From assembly GCF_049341065.1 (NCBI RefSeq), contig NZ_JBMPIX010000008.1, forward strand, positions 124,001 to 188,000: 64,000 nt of DNA. Direction: 5' to 3'. The translations under genes and the position numbers were made by a program. Source of the DNA: Pacificoceanicola sp049341065. GTDB lineage: Bacteria; Pseudomonadota; Alphaproteobacteria; Rhodobacterales; Rhodobacteraceae. Below the pieces are notes generated by a model. It was not told the origin of the DNA, did no database searches, and was given only the letters and a program-made list of their open reading frames with translations. Below, piece by piece: positions 1-8,574 of this stretch; the stretch's first letter is position 1; each line of letters starts with the position of its first letter.

Positions 1-1556
1 TGCTGCGCGACGACAAGAGCTTTCCCAACATTCTGGTGACCGATCACGCCTATCCGCAGATCAAGAAACATCGCGGCGCCAAGAAAGAGGGCGGCAGCTA
101 TTACGGCCCCTTCGCCAGCGCGGGTGCGGTGAATCGGGTGCTGAGCCAGCTGCAAAAGGGGTTCCAGTTGCGCAACTGCACGGATTCGATGTTCGAAACC
201 CGCACGCGCCCCTGCCTACAACATCAGATCAAGCGCTGCACCGCGCCCTGTGTCGGCAAGATCAGCGAAGAGGATTACGCCGCCAATGTGAAGGATGCCC
301 AGCGGTTTCTGTCGGGCAAGTCGACCCAGATACAGGAAACTCTGGCCGCGCAGATGGCCGAAGCCTCGGAGGCGATGGAATTCGAACGCGCCGCCGCGCT
401 GCGTGATCGCATCCGCGCATTGACGCAGGTCCAGACCGCTCAGGGGATCAACCCGCAAACGGTGGCCGAGGCCGATATCATCGCCCTGCATCTGGAAAAT
501 GGGCAGGCCTGCGTGCAGGTCTTTTTTATCCGGGCCAACCAGAACTGGGGCAACCGGGATTTCTATCCGCGTGTCGGCGAAGATGTCAGCGCAGCCGAGG
601 TCATGGAGGCCTTTATTGGCCAGTTCTACGACCAGAAAGAACCGCCGCGCCTGCTGCTGCTGTCCCACGGCATCGAGAATGACGACCTGATGGTACAGGC
701 CCTCAGCGACAAGCTTGGCCGCAAGGTCGACATCACTGTGCCTATGCGCGGGGAAAAGGCCGAACTGGTGGACAGCGCGACGCGCAATGCCCGCGAAAGC
801 CTTGCCCGGCGGATGTCGGAAACCGCGACACAGGCCAAGTTGCTGCGCGGTCTGGCCGAAGCCTTTGATCTGGACGCCCCGCCACAGCGGATCGAAGTCT
901 ATGACAACAGCCACATTCAGGGCACCAATGCCGTCGGCGCGATGATCTGCGCTGGCCCCGAAGGCTTCATGAAAAACCAGTACCGCAAGTTCAACATCAA
1001 GGGCGATGATCTGACACCGGGCGACGATTTCGGCATGATGAAAGAGGTGCTGAACCGGCGCCTGAAACGTCTGCTCAAGGAAGACCCGGATCGCGACAAG
1101 GGGCTTTGGCCCGACCTGATGCTGATCGATGGCGGCGCCGGGCAAATCTCGGCCGTGGCCGAGATCATGCTTGACCACGGCATTGACGATCTGCCATTTG
1201 TCGGGGTGGCAAAGGGCGTCGACCGGGACGCGGGCAAAGAGGAATTTCACCGCAGCGGCCAGCGCCCCTTTGCGCTGCGCCACAACGATCCGGTGCTCTA
1301 TTTCGTGCAACGCCTGCGCGACGAGGCACACCGCTTTGCCATCGGCACCCACCGCGCCAAGCGCGCCAAGTCCAACATGAAGAACCCACTGGACGAGATT
1401 TCCGGCGTCGGCGGGGCGCGCAAACGGGCGCTGCTCGCGCATTTCGGCTCGGCCAAGGCGGTCGGCCGTGCCAATCTGGCGGACCTGAAGGCCGTGGACG
1501 GAGTATCAGAGTCGCTTGCCGAACGGATCTATGCCTTTTTCCACGAAAAGGGCTAG
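1..1556 (+). CDS. uvrC: UvrABC system protein C (5' end outside window)
   Basis: Excinuclease subunit that makes both incisions around a lesion during nucleotide excision repair, acting with UvrA and UvrB. The reading frame is open from the first bases, so the N-terminal GIY-YIG nuclease part lies mostly upstream; the GTG at 36 is an internal Val codon. Visible parts in order are the end of the GIY-YIG region with its Cys-rich stretch (RPCLQHQIKRC), a UVR segment (MEFERAAALRDRI) that contacts UvrB, the RNase H-like nuclease core (VYDNSHIQG, LIDGGAGQ) and a C-terminal helix-hairpin-helix pair (ISGVGGARKRALL). The gene ends by sharing a CTAG with the convergent oxidoreductase gene. Family identity is very secure. 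Confidence 0.97.
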   Translation, partial: LRDDKSFPNILVTDHAYPQIKKHRGAKKEGGSYYGPFASAGAVNRVLSQLQKGFQLRNCTDSMFETRTRPCLQHQIKRCTAPCVGKISEEDYAANVKDAQRFLSGKSTQIQETLAAQMAEASEAMEFERAAALRDRIRALTQVQTAQGINPQTVAEADIIALHLENGQACVQVFFIRANQNWGNRDFYPRVGEDVSAAEVMEAFIGQFYDQKEPPRLLLLSHGIENDDLMVQALSDKLGRKVDITVPMRGEKAELVDSATRNARESLARRMSETATQAKLLRGLAEAFDLDAPPQRIEVYDNSHIQGTNAVGAMICAGPEGFMKNQYRKFNIKGDDLTPGDDFGMMKEVLNRRLKRLLKEDPDRDKGLWPDLMLIDGGAGQISAVAEIMLDHGIDDLPFVGVAKGVDRDAGKEEFHRSGQRPFALRHNDPVLYFVQRLRDEAHRFAIGTHRAKRAKSNMKNPLDEISGVGGARKRALLAHFGSAKAVGRANLADLKAVDGVSESLAERIYAFFHEKG

Positions 1557-2596
1557 GCCAACAATTCGTCGACGCGAAAGCCATCTGGGATGGCGTCGCG
1601 CCCGTCCAGCACCAGATCCGCCATGACCTGCGCCACCTTGGGTGCCATGCCAAAGCCGATCTTGAATCCGCCATTGGCGATGAAATGCCCGGCCCGCCCC
1701 GGCCATGCGCCCAGCAAAGGCGCGCGGCTTTTGGCGCGCGGGCGCACCCCGGCCCAGCGTTGTATCACCTCGGCGCCATGCAGCGCGGGCAGCGCCTGCC
1801 AGGCGCGTTCGATCAGGCTGTCGGCCTGCTCATCGACGCCCGTGGGATCGTCGAAGTCGCGCTCGGAGGTCGACCCGATGGCCACGGTGCCATCCGCATG
1901 TGGCACGATATGCAACCCGCCGACAAATAACTGCGGTGCCTCATGTGCCTCATGGCGCAACAGAACCGCCTGTCCTTTGACGCCATCGCCAACCTTGCGG
2001 CCAAAAGCCTCGTTCAAGTCCAACAGCCCCCGCCATCCGGTTGCCCAGACCACGGCGCCTTCATCCGGGGCCTCGGTGGTGATCTCGGCGCCGATGGCTG
2101 TCAGGGCAGCCACCAGAGCAGCGCAGGCGCGGCGCGGATGCATCCGGCCGCTCAGCGTATCGCGGACCAGCAAGCCGGTCGGACTGGACGGGGCGAAAGC
2201 ACCCGCCTGTCCCGCCTCGATCACCTCCCAGACAGCGCAGCCTTGCCACAGCTGCTCGGCGCCGATCGCCCGCGCCTTGGCCAATGCAAGGCCGTTGTCG
2301 TCCATGATCGGCTGCAACCGTCCAAGGCGGCCATAGCCGGCAGATACGCCACCCGCCGCTTCGACCCCCGCCCAAAAGCTGTCTGCCAAAAGCAGGCTCT
2401 CAAGCTGAAAGGCCTTCTTGGGGTTCCAGTTTTCCGGGACGTGCGGCGCCAACGCGCCAACGATCCCGCCTGACGATCCGGCCCCCGGTCCGAAAGGGTC
2501 AACCACCCGCACCCGAGCGCCCGCCTGCGCGCAGACCCAGGCCACCGACAGGCCAAAGGCTCCCGCGCCGCGCACCGTCACATCCACGCTTGCCAT
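1553..2596 (-). CDS. FAD-dependent oxidoreductase, probable MnmC oxidoreductase partner
   Basis: 347-residue protein of the DAO (D-amino acid oxidase/glycine oxidase) flavoprotein family. A dinucleotide-binding motif GAGAFG sits at residues 10-15, and the C-terminal IANGGFKIGFGMAP segment matches the FAD-binding end of the family. A GGGAGG ribosome site precedes the ATG. The gene diverges, 49 bases away, from mnmD, which supplies the methyltransferase half of the bifunctional enzyme MnmC. I infer that this gene supplies the other half, oxidising cmnm5U to nm5U at tRNA position 34. The family call is seen in the sequence; the tRNA role rests on context. The alternative is an ordinary amino acid oxidase or dehydrogenase. 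Confidence 0.75.
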   Translation of the reverse strand: MASVDVTVRGAGAFGLSVAWVCAQAGARVRVVDPFGPGAGSSGGIVGALAPHVPENWNPKKAFQLESLLLADSFWAGVEAAGGVSAGYGRLGRLQPIMDDNGLALAKARAIGAEQLWQGCAVWEVIEAGQAGAFAPSSPTGLLVRDTLSGRMHPRRACAALVAALTAIGAEITTEAPDEGAVVWATGWRGLLDLNEAFGRKVGDGVKGQAVLLRHEAHEAPQLFVGGLHIVPHADGTVAIGSTSERDFDDPTGVDEQADSLIERAWQALPALHGAEVIQRWAGVRPRAKSRAPLLGAWPGRAGHFIANGGFKIGFGMAPKVAQVMADLVLDGRDAIPDGFRVDELLA

Positions 2597-2645
2597 TCCC
2601 GAAGCCTCCCGCCATCACTTGGCCCATGTCCTAAGGAAAAACTCC

Positions 2646-3311
2646 ATGGCAGACCAGAGCACGCTTGAGTGGCGGGGAGAGGTTCCCGTCTCGACCCGTT
2701 TTGATGACCCGTATTTCTCGTTGGAAAACGGTCTGGCCGAGACGCGCCATGTGTTCTTGCAGGGCAATGACCTGCCCGCCCGGTTTCGCGATGGTTTCCA
2801 TATTGCCGAATTGGGCTTTGGAACCGGGATGAACCTGCTGGCGGCGCTGCAGCTGTGGCGCGACGCCGGGATTGCCGGGCAGCTGCGCTTTACCAGTTTT
2901 GAGGCTTTCCCCCTTGCCGCGGGGGAAATGATCCGCGCGCAAGCGGCCTTCCCCGAGGTCGCGGGCGTGGCCAAAGATCTGGCCCCCTACTGGCAAAAGG
3001 ACGCCCGCGAAATCATACTGCCGGATCTGCACTTTCAGATGATCGAAGGCGATGCCCGCGCAACTCTGCCCGCATGGGAAGGTCTGGCTGACGCATGGTT
3101 TCTGGACGGCTTTTCCCCGGCCAAGAACCCCGAACTGTGGGCGCCGGACTTGATGCAAGCGGTTGCGGATCACACCGCCGCACAGGGAACCGCCGCCACC
3201 TATACCGCCGCAGGCCACGTCAGGCGGGCGCTGGCCGAGGCGGGGTTTGAAGTTACCCGCCTGACCGGCTATGGCCGCAAACGTCACATGACCCAAGCGC
3301 GGAAGGCCTGA
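2646..3311 (+). CDS. mnmD: tRNA (mnm5s2U34) methyltransferase MnmD
   Basis: 221-residue SAM-dependent methyltransferase equivalent to the methyltransferase half of MnmC, converting nm5(s2)U34 to mnm5(s2)U34 in tRNA. The SAM-binding loop ELGFGTGMN is at residues 55-63, and the family signature DGFSPAKNPELW begins at residue 154. The reading frame is open far upstream, but the start at 2646 is set by AAGGAAA eight bases before the ATG and by the conserved start of the family (QSTLEWRGEVPVST). It diverges from the FAD oxidoreductase and is followed after one base by an EamA transporter, so those two genes are probably co-transcribed. Confidence 0.92.
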   Translation: MADQSTLEWRGEVPVSTRFDDPYFSLENGLAETRHVFLQGNDLPARFRDGFHIAELGFGTGMNLLAALQLWRDAGIAGQLRFTSFEAFPLAAGEMIRAQAAFPEVAGVAKDLAPYWQKDAREIILPDLHFQMIEGDARATLPAWEGLADAWFLDGFSPAKNPELWAPDLMQAVADHTAAQGTAATYTAAGHVRRALAEAGFEVTRLTGYGRKRHMTQARKA

Positions 3312-3312
3312 G

Positions 3313-4185
3313 ATGAAAGAGCAGAATATCCCCTTGGGGATTTGGCTGATGGTGCTGACAACCTTCATCTTTGCAATGCAGGACGGGCTTTCGCGCCATC
3401 TGGCCGGGGAATACAACACCATGATGGTGGTGATGATCCGCTATTGGTTCTTTGCCGCATTCGTCATGGCCATCGCGAAAAGGCAAGCAGGAGGTCTGCG
3501 GATCGCCGCGAAAAGCGGGATGCCATGGGTGCAAGCCTTTCGCGGTGCGCTTTTGGCGGTGGAAATCAACGTCATGGTGGTCGGCTTCGTGTTTCTGGGT
3601 TTGGTCGAAAGCCACGCGGTCTTTGCCTGCTACCCGTTGCTTGTCGCCGCCCTGTCCGGCCCTGTGCTGGGTGAAAGGGTCGGCTGGCGCCGGTGGGCGG
3701 CCATCGGGATCGGCTTTGTCGGAGTGATCATTATCCTGCAACCCTCGGGCGGGGTGTTTTCACCTTATGCTGCCATCCCGCTGCTGGCGGCCTTCATGTT
3801 CGCGCTTTACGGGCTTTTGACGCGCTATGTGGCGCGGTCCGATACGGCGGCAACCTCGTTCTTTTACACGGGCACGGTGGGCATGGTGATTTCGACCGCC
3901 ATCGGCATGTGGTTCTGGCAACCGATGAGCGCGCCGGACTGGGGCTGGATGGCACTGCTTTGCCTGACCGGGGCAGCAGGGCACTATACGCTGATCCGCG
4001 TCTACGAAGTGGCCGAGGCCAGCGCGGTACAGCCCTTTGCTTATCTGCAACTGGTCTTTGCCAGCGCGCTGGGGATCGTGGTGTTCGGTGAAAGCATCCG
4101 TTTGAACGTGGCGCTTGGCGTTGCGCTGATCGTAATGGCCGGGCTGTTTACCCTCTGGCGGGCGCGACAGGTCGAAGCCAGATAG
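3313..4185 (+). CDS. EamA/DMT-family transporter
   Basis: 290-residue inner-membrane protein of the drug/metabolite transporter superfamily. It has about ten hydrophobic segments in two homologous halves and a short basic C-terminus, the usual EamA size and layout. It begins one base after the mnmD stop, so translation is probably coupled, although a link to tRNA modification is unlikely. The substrate cannot be deduced; family members export amino acids, metabolites or drugs. It converges with the lytic transglycosylase gene with only four bases between stops. Confidence 0.85.
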   Translation: MKEQNIPLGIWLMVLTTFIFAMQDGLSRHLAGEYNTMMVVMIRYWFFAAFVMAIAKRQAGGLRIAAKSGMPWVQAFRGALLAVEINVMVVGFVFLGLVESHAVFACYPLLVAALSGPVLGERVGWRRWAAIGIGFVGVIIILQPSGGVFSPYAAIPLLAAFMFALYGLLTRYVARSDTAATSFFYTGTVGMVISTAIGMWFWQPMSAPDWGWMALLCLTGAAGHYTLIRVYEVAEASAVQPFAYLQLVFASALGIVVFGESIRLNVALGVALIVMAGLFTLWRARQVEAR

Positions 4186-4189
4186 CGGG

Positions 4190-6154
4190 TCAGTCGGTGG
4201 TCGCCTGCAACGTGCTGCCGGTCAACTCTTCGCTGAAAGGCACAGGATGCGGCGGAAGGCCAAGCCGGGCGCGATAGACGGGCAGGCTTTCGGTGACGCG
4301 CATGACATAGTTCCGGGTTTCGTCAAAGGGAATGAATTCGATCCAATCGATGACATCCACCTCGCCTTTGCGCGGATCTCCATAACGTTGCATCCATTGG
4401 TTCGGACGCCCCGGCCCGGCGTTGTAGCCCGCCGCCATCATCACCGCGTTACCGTCAAACCGACCGGCCATATCAGCCAGATAGGCGGCCCCCAGTGTTG
4501 CATTGTAGGACGGATCGGACAGCAGCTTGTCAGCGTCATACTCCAGATCCAGAACGCCCGATACATCGCGCGCTGTCCCCGGCATCAGCTGCATGAAGCC
4601 GCGCGCCCCTGCGCCGGAAATCACGCCCGGATCAAACTCGGACTCGCGCCGCGCGATGGCGAGGACCAGTTCCTTTGGTACCGGGAAATTGGTGTCCACG
4701 ATCTTGGGGTGAAGTGCGAAATACGGCCCTGGCAATTCGATCCCGAATTGCGCCGCCCGCTTACCCAGCATGACCTGAATGTGCGGCCGTTTCAGTTCGT
4801 CCAGCATCTGGCCCAATTGCCCCATGCCGACGCGGTCCAGGCCTTCGGCGAGGTGGGTCAGGAAACGCTCGGCCAACGAGGCCTCGCCAGCGGCCATCAG
4901 CAAGACAGCCGCCCGGAAAACCGATGACTTGGTGAATTCTGCCGTCTGCCAGTCGGGAAAGGACTCGGTGCCTGCCAAGGTCGGATCGGGCGCAATGCCA
5001 GCGCGCTCGGCAGCCAGAATACCGTAGAATGATGTCTGGTACTTGGCACCTTCGGCATAGGCTGCAGCGGCCTCCTCGGGCTTGCCCAATTCGTCATAGG
5101 TGCGGCCCAGCCAATAGCCGGCGCGGCCAACCGAGATCGGGGTCCAGACGGCCTCGCGGAAGCGTTTGAAGTGGATTTCCGCCAGATCGGGGCGTTGCAG
5201 ATAGCGCAGCGCCAGATAGCCCGAGAGCCATTCGAGATCGGCGAAATCCGATCCCTCGACCAGAAAATGACTTGAGGCGATGCGATAGGCTTCAAGGACC
5301 GCGCCGTCGCGCATCCGTTCGCGCGCAAGATCGCGGCGCGCCCGGGCCCAAGCCCAGGGTTCACCCAGTTTTTCCGCACTGGTGGATTGCGCAAGAAGCA
5401 AGTCGATCGCCTCGGCGTCGCGGCCTTTGCGCACCCGCCAGAGGAAGCGTTCGAAGGCCAACCCCGGATGATCGGCCAGCTCTTCCGGTACGGCGGCGAT
5501 CTTGCCGTCGACCCCGGCTTCGCTGCCGCGCAGCGCCAATCGCGCCTCTGCCAGCTTTTGCCAGCCCTCATCGACCAAGGGCACCATGGCGCTGGCATTG
5601 CTGCTCCAGCCTTTCCACAGCGCCATGTCCAGACGCGCCACATGGTGGTCCATCAACAGGACGCGCCAGTTTTCAAGAAACACGCGGCGCTCATCCGCGC
5701 TCAGCGGCAGGGTGCGCCAAGCCAGCACGACGTCCGCCTCGGCGGCGCCCTCTTCGCCGTCTTGCATGTGCGCGCGTGCAAGCGCCAGAACGCCAGACCC
5801 GGTCTGCGGCGTGTCATTTTCGAAAAACGCACGCACCACGGAAGTGTCAGCCTCGGAAATGGCGATTTCGCTTTTCTCGCGCAGATAGGGCAAACCCGGC
5901 CAATCGGGATTGCGGTTCAGAAAATCCAGCACTTCGGCCACATCGCCGCGCCCCGCCCGCAGCGCATGCCACAGAATCACATCCAGTGCCTCTTGCCCGT
6001 CGCCGCGTGCTTCGATCCGGGCCTTGGCCCAATTCCCGTCACGCATGGCCACCAGCGCACGGGCCAACGCCTGCCCGCTGTCTTGAGCCAAAGCGGGGCC
6101 AGGTGCGGAAAAGCAGGTAAAAAGGAAGAGAAGGCAGGCCAGAAGGCGCGACAT
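4190..6154 (-). CDS. Soluble lytic murein transglycosylase (Slt70-type)
   Basis: 654-residue periplasmic enzyme that cleaves peptidoglycan glycan strands to form 1,6-anhydromuropeptides. A signal peptide covers residues 1-23 (hydrophobic core, ends ALAQ). Residues about 25-470 form the long helical superhelical region typical of Slt70. The catalytic SLT domain starts near residue 490; ARRESEFDP holds the catalytic Glu504 and is followed by GARGFMQLMPGTA and the AAGYNAGPGR motif. Length matches the family. It is divergent from dapA with a 142-base gap that must hold both promoters. Confidence 0.93.
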   Translation of the reverse strand: MSRLLACLLFLFTCFSAPGPALAQDSGQALARALVAMRDGNWAKARIEARGDGQEALDVILWHALRAGRGDVAEVLDFLNRNPDWPGLPYLREKSEIAISEADTSVVRAFFENDTPQTGSGVLALARAHMQDGEEGAAEADVVLAWRTLPLSADERRVFLENWRVLLMDHHVARLDMALWKGWSSNASAMVPLVDEGWQKLAEARLALRGSEAGVDGKIAAVPEELADHPGLAFERFLWRVRKGRDAEAIDLLLAQSTSAEKLGEPWAWARARRDLARERMRDGAVLEAYRIASSHFLVEGSDFADLEWLSGYLALRYLQRPDLAEIHFKRFREAVWTPISVGRAGYWLGRTYDELGKPEEAAAAYAEGAKYQTSFYGILAAERAGIAPDPTLAGTESFPDWQTAEFTKSSVFRAAVLLMAAGEASLAERFLTHLAEGLDRVGMGQLGQMLDELKRPHIQVMLGKRAAQFGIELPGPYFALHPKIVDTNFPVPKELVLAIARRESEFDPGVISGAGARGFMQLMPGTARDVSGVLDLEYDADKLLSDPSYNATLGAAYLADMAGRFDGNAVMMAAGYNAGPGRPNQWMQRYGDPRKGEVDVIDWIEFIPFDETRNYVMRVTESLPVYRARLGLPPHPVPFSEELTGSTLQATTD

Positions 6155-6296
6155 GAGCTTGCAATTTCCGTGTTAAAAAGGAATAGACGCGATTTGAGGA
6201 TATCGCGCGCAGCGGCCCCTTCAACTCACAATCTCTTTGGGTCGGCGGATTTCCTCTGAATTGCGAAGTGACGAAACCAATATAGGAGAGCGTGTC

Positions 6297-7172
6297 ATGT
6301 TCAAGGGTTCGATGCCTGCACTGGTCACGCCGTTCAAGGACGGCGCGGTGGATTTCGACACGCTCAAACGCCTGGTCGAGTGGCACGTCACCGAAGGTTC
6401 GCACGGGTTGGTTCCGGTGGGCACAACCGGCGAAAGCCCGACCCTGACGCACAAGGAACACGAGGCAGTCATCGCCTGCGTGGTCGAGGCTGCCGCGGGC
6501 CGGATTCCGGTGATCGCCGGGGCCGGGTCGAACAACACGGACGAAGCCGTGCGCTTCACGCAATATGCCGCCAAGGTTGGTGCCGATGCGGCGCTGGTTG
6601 TGACGCCCTATTACAACAAGCCGACTCAGGCCGGGCTGATCGCGCATTTCAAGGCCGTGCATGACTGCGCCGAGATTCCGATCATCATCTACAACATTCC
6701 GGGCCGGTCTGTTGTCGATATGAGCGCGGCCACCATGGGCGAGCTTTCGAAGCTGCCGCGCATCATCGGTGTCAAGGACGCCACCGGCGATCTGGCGCGT
6801 GTCTGCGCCCAGCGCATCACCTGCGGGCCGGATTTCATCCAGCTTTCGGGCGAAGATGCCACGGCGCACGGGTTTAACGCCCAAGGCGGGGTTGGCTGCA
6901 TCTCGGTCACCGCGAACGTCGCGCCGCGCCTGTGCTCTGAGCTTCAGCTCGCCTGCCTTGAGGGCGACTATGCCAAGGCGTTGACGCTGCAAGACCGCCT
7001 GATGCCGCTGCACAGCGCAATCTTTACCGAGCCGGGGTTGAATGGTGCAAAATACGCCATGTCACGTCTGGGGCTGTGTTCCGAAGACACCCGCCTGCCG
7101 CTCATGCCAGTGACCCAGCCAACGCGCGAGCTGCTGGATGCCGGGTTGCGACACGCCGGGCTTTTGAACTGA
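6297..7172 (+). CDS. dapA: 4-hydroxy-tetrahydrodipicolinate synthase
   Basis: 291-residue enzyme condensing pyruvate with aspartate semialdehyde, the first committed step to lysine and meso-diaminopimelate. The GTTGES phosphate-type loop is at residues 42-47, the catalytic Tyr132 lies in YNIPGR and the Schiff-base Lys160 in GVKDATGD. The frame is open further upstream, but the start at 6297 has AGGAGAG nine bases upstream and yields the standard N-terminus MFKGSMPALVTPF. A strong hairpin follows the stop. dapB, which acts next in the pathway, lies about 10 kb away at 17.5 kb. Confidence 0.97.
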   Translation: MFKGSMPALVTPFKDGAVDFDTLKRLVEWHVTEGSHGLVPVGTTGESPTLTHKEHEAVIACVVEAAAGRIPVIAGAGSNNTDEAVRFTQYAAKVGADAALVVTPYYNKPTQAGLIAHFKAVHDCAEIPIIIYNIPGRSVVDMSAATMGELSKLPRIIGVKDATGDLARVCAQRITCGPDFIQLSGEDATAHGFNAQGGVGCISVTANVAPRLCSELQLACLEGDYAKALTLQDRLMPLHSAIFTEPGLNGAKYAMSRLGLCSEDTRLPLMPVTQPTRELLDAGLRHAGLLN

Positions 7173-7205
7173 ACAGTCTGGCGGAAACGCGGGTTCATAC
7201 ACAAT

Positions 7206-7231
7206 AAAGGGCGGGGAAAATCCCGCCCTTT
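7206..7231. terminator. Bidirectional hairpin terminator after dapA
   Basis: A perfect 10-bp stem (AAAGGGCGGG / CCCGCCCTTT) with a six-base loop lies between the convergent dapA and M16 peptidase genes. The T run on either strand is only three to four bases and is part of the stem. Its position and symmetry fit a terminator serving both genes. Confidence 0.8.
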
Positions 7232-7257
7232 CTCTATGATCGCCAGTCAGCCCAAAA

Positions 7258-8574
7258 CTACTGGCCGAGCGTCGTCTCCAGCCCCTCGGGCTGTCCGACC
7301 ACCACAAAGTGCAGCGCCTCGGGCTTGAGAATACGCGCTGCGACACGCTTCACATCTTCCAGGGTTACCGCCTCGATGCTTGCGTTGCGGGTGTTCACGT
7401 AGTCCGGGCTCAGCCCCTCTAGTTGCATCCCGACCAAAATTCCGGCGATCCGTCCATTCCCGTCAAACCGCAGTGGGTAGCCGCCGGTCAGATAGGTCTT
7501 GGCGCGGTCCAGTTCGTCCTGCGTCACGCCCTGTTCTGCCACGCCGGTCCAGACATCGCGGATCACATCCACCGCCTCGGCAATGCGATTGTTGGCCGAG
7601 GCAACGCGCCCCAGATAAAGCGCCGCGTGTTCCTTGGGCACAAGGTAGGAATACACACCGTAGGTCAGGCCGCGCTTTTCGCGCACCTCGTTCATCAGCC
7701 GCGCCTCAAAGCCGCCGCCCCCCAGAACAACGTTCATCACATAGGCCGCAAAGAAATCGGGATCATCGCGTGCGATACCCTCATGGCCGAAAATCGCCAC
7801 CGATTGCGGTGTCTCGAATGGCACCACGGTGACGCCCGCTTTGGTTTGCACCTGTACGTCTTCGGGTTGCGGGGCGCCGGTGTCCGGCAGATCGGACAGC
7901 AGCGTATCCATCAAGGCGCCCAATTCCTCGGCCGAGATATCGCCCGCCGCCGCGACAAAGACCCGGTCCTTTGCCATCGTTGCCTTATGGGCCGCCTGAA
8001 TATCCTCGCGGGTCAGCGCAGAAACGCTTTCGACCGTGCCATCATAGGCCGAGCCATAAGGATGATCGCCAAAGACCATCTTGTCCCAGGTCACGCTGGA
8101 AATCGAATCGGGGTCGCGCAGGTCCGACCGGATCGAGGAAAGCACCTGCGCGCGCACCCGTTCAATCGCATCGGGGTCAAAGCGCGGATTGATCAGCGAC
8201 TCGCGCAACAGTGCCACGGCCTCATCGCGGTTTTCCGTCAGGATTCGGGCCGACACTGTCAGCACGTCGTCACTGACATCATATTCGAACTGCGCGGCCA
8301 TTCCTTCGGCCGCTTGGGTAAAGCCCTGCGCATCCAGATCTCCCGCGCCCTCTTCGAGCAAGGCGACCATCAGATTGGTTGCGCCCCTCTTGCCCGGCGC
8401 GTCCAACGATGCCCCGCCGCGAAAGCTGAGCTCAATCGACACGAAGGGGATAGACGGCTCTTCGACCAACCAGGCCTTGAAGCCCCCGGGGCTTTCCACA
8501 TCTTGGATGTTGACCTCGGCCTGAGCCGTGACCGCGCTGAAAACCAACGCCAGAATTGCGATCAGGCGGCTCAT
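7258..8574 (-). CDS. M16-family peptidase-like protein, non-catalytic partner
   Basis: 438-residue secreted protein with a signal peptide (residues 1-19, ending AQAE) and the two-lobed pitrilysin/M16 fold. Where active members have the zinc motif HxxEH, this one reads NLMVA near residue 67, so it should not bind zinc. The typical C-lobe segments GGGGFEARLMNEVREKRGLTYG and the R/Y pair are kept. It overlaps the catalytic M16 gene by four bases (ATGA), and the two most likely form a heterodimer like other bacterial M16B pairs. Substrate unknown; the location is probably periplasmic. Confidence 0.88.
   Translation of the reverse strand: MSRLIAILALVFSAVTAQAEVNIQDVESPGGFKAWLVEEPSIPFVSIELSFRGGASLDAPGKRGATNLMVALLEEGAGDLDAQGFTQAAEGMAAQFEYDVSDDVLTVSARILTENRDEAVALLRESLINPRFDPDAIERVRAQVLSSIRSDLRDPDSISSVTWDKMVFGDHPYGSAYDGTVESVSALTREDIQAAHKATMAKDRVFVAAAGDISAEELGALMDTLLSDLPDTGAPQPEDVQVQTKAGVTVVPFETPQSVAIFGHEGIARDDPDFFAAYVMNVVLGGGGFEARLMNEVREKRGLTYGVYSYLVPKEHAALYLGRVASANNRIAEAVDVIRDVWTGVAEQGVTQDELDRAKTYLTGGYPLRFDGNGRIAGILVGMQLEGLSPDYVNTRNASIEAVTLEDVKRVAARILKPEALHFVVVGQPEGLETTLGQ

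Noticed and set aside
216..1442. Long open frame on the minus strand across uvrC
   Set aside because: It is a GC-rich shadow of uvrC codon usage without homology or ribosome site; the same holds for other long antisense frames, such as those over purH, rsmB and the formate dehydrogenase gene.
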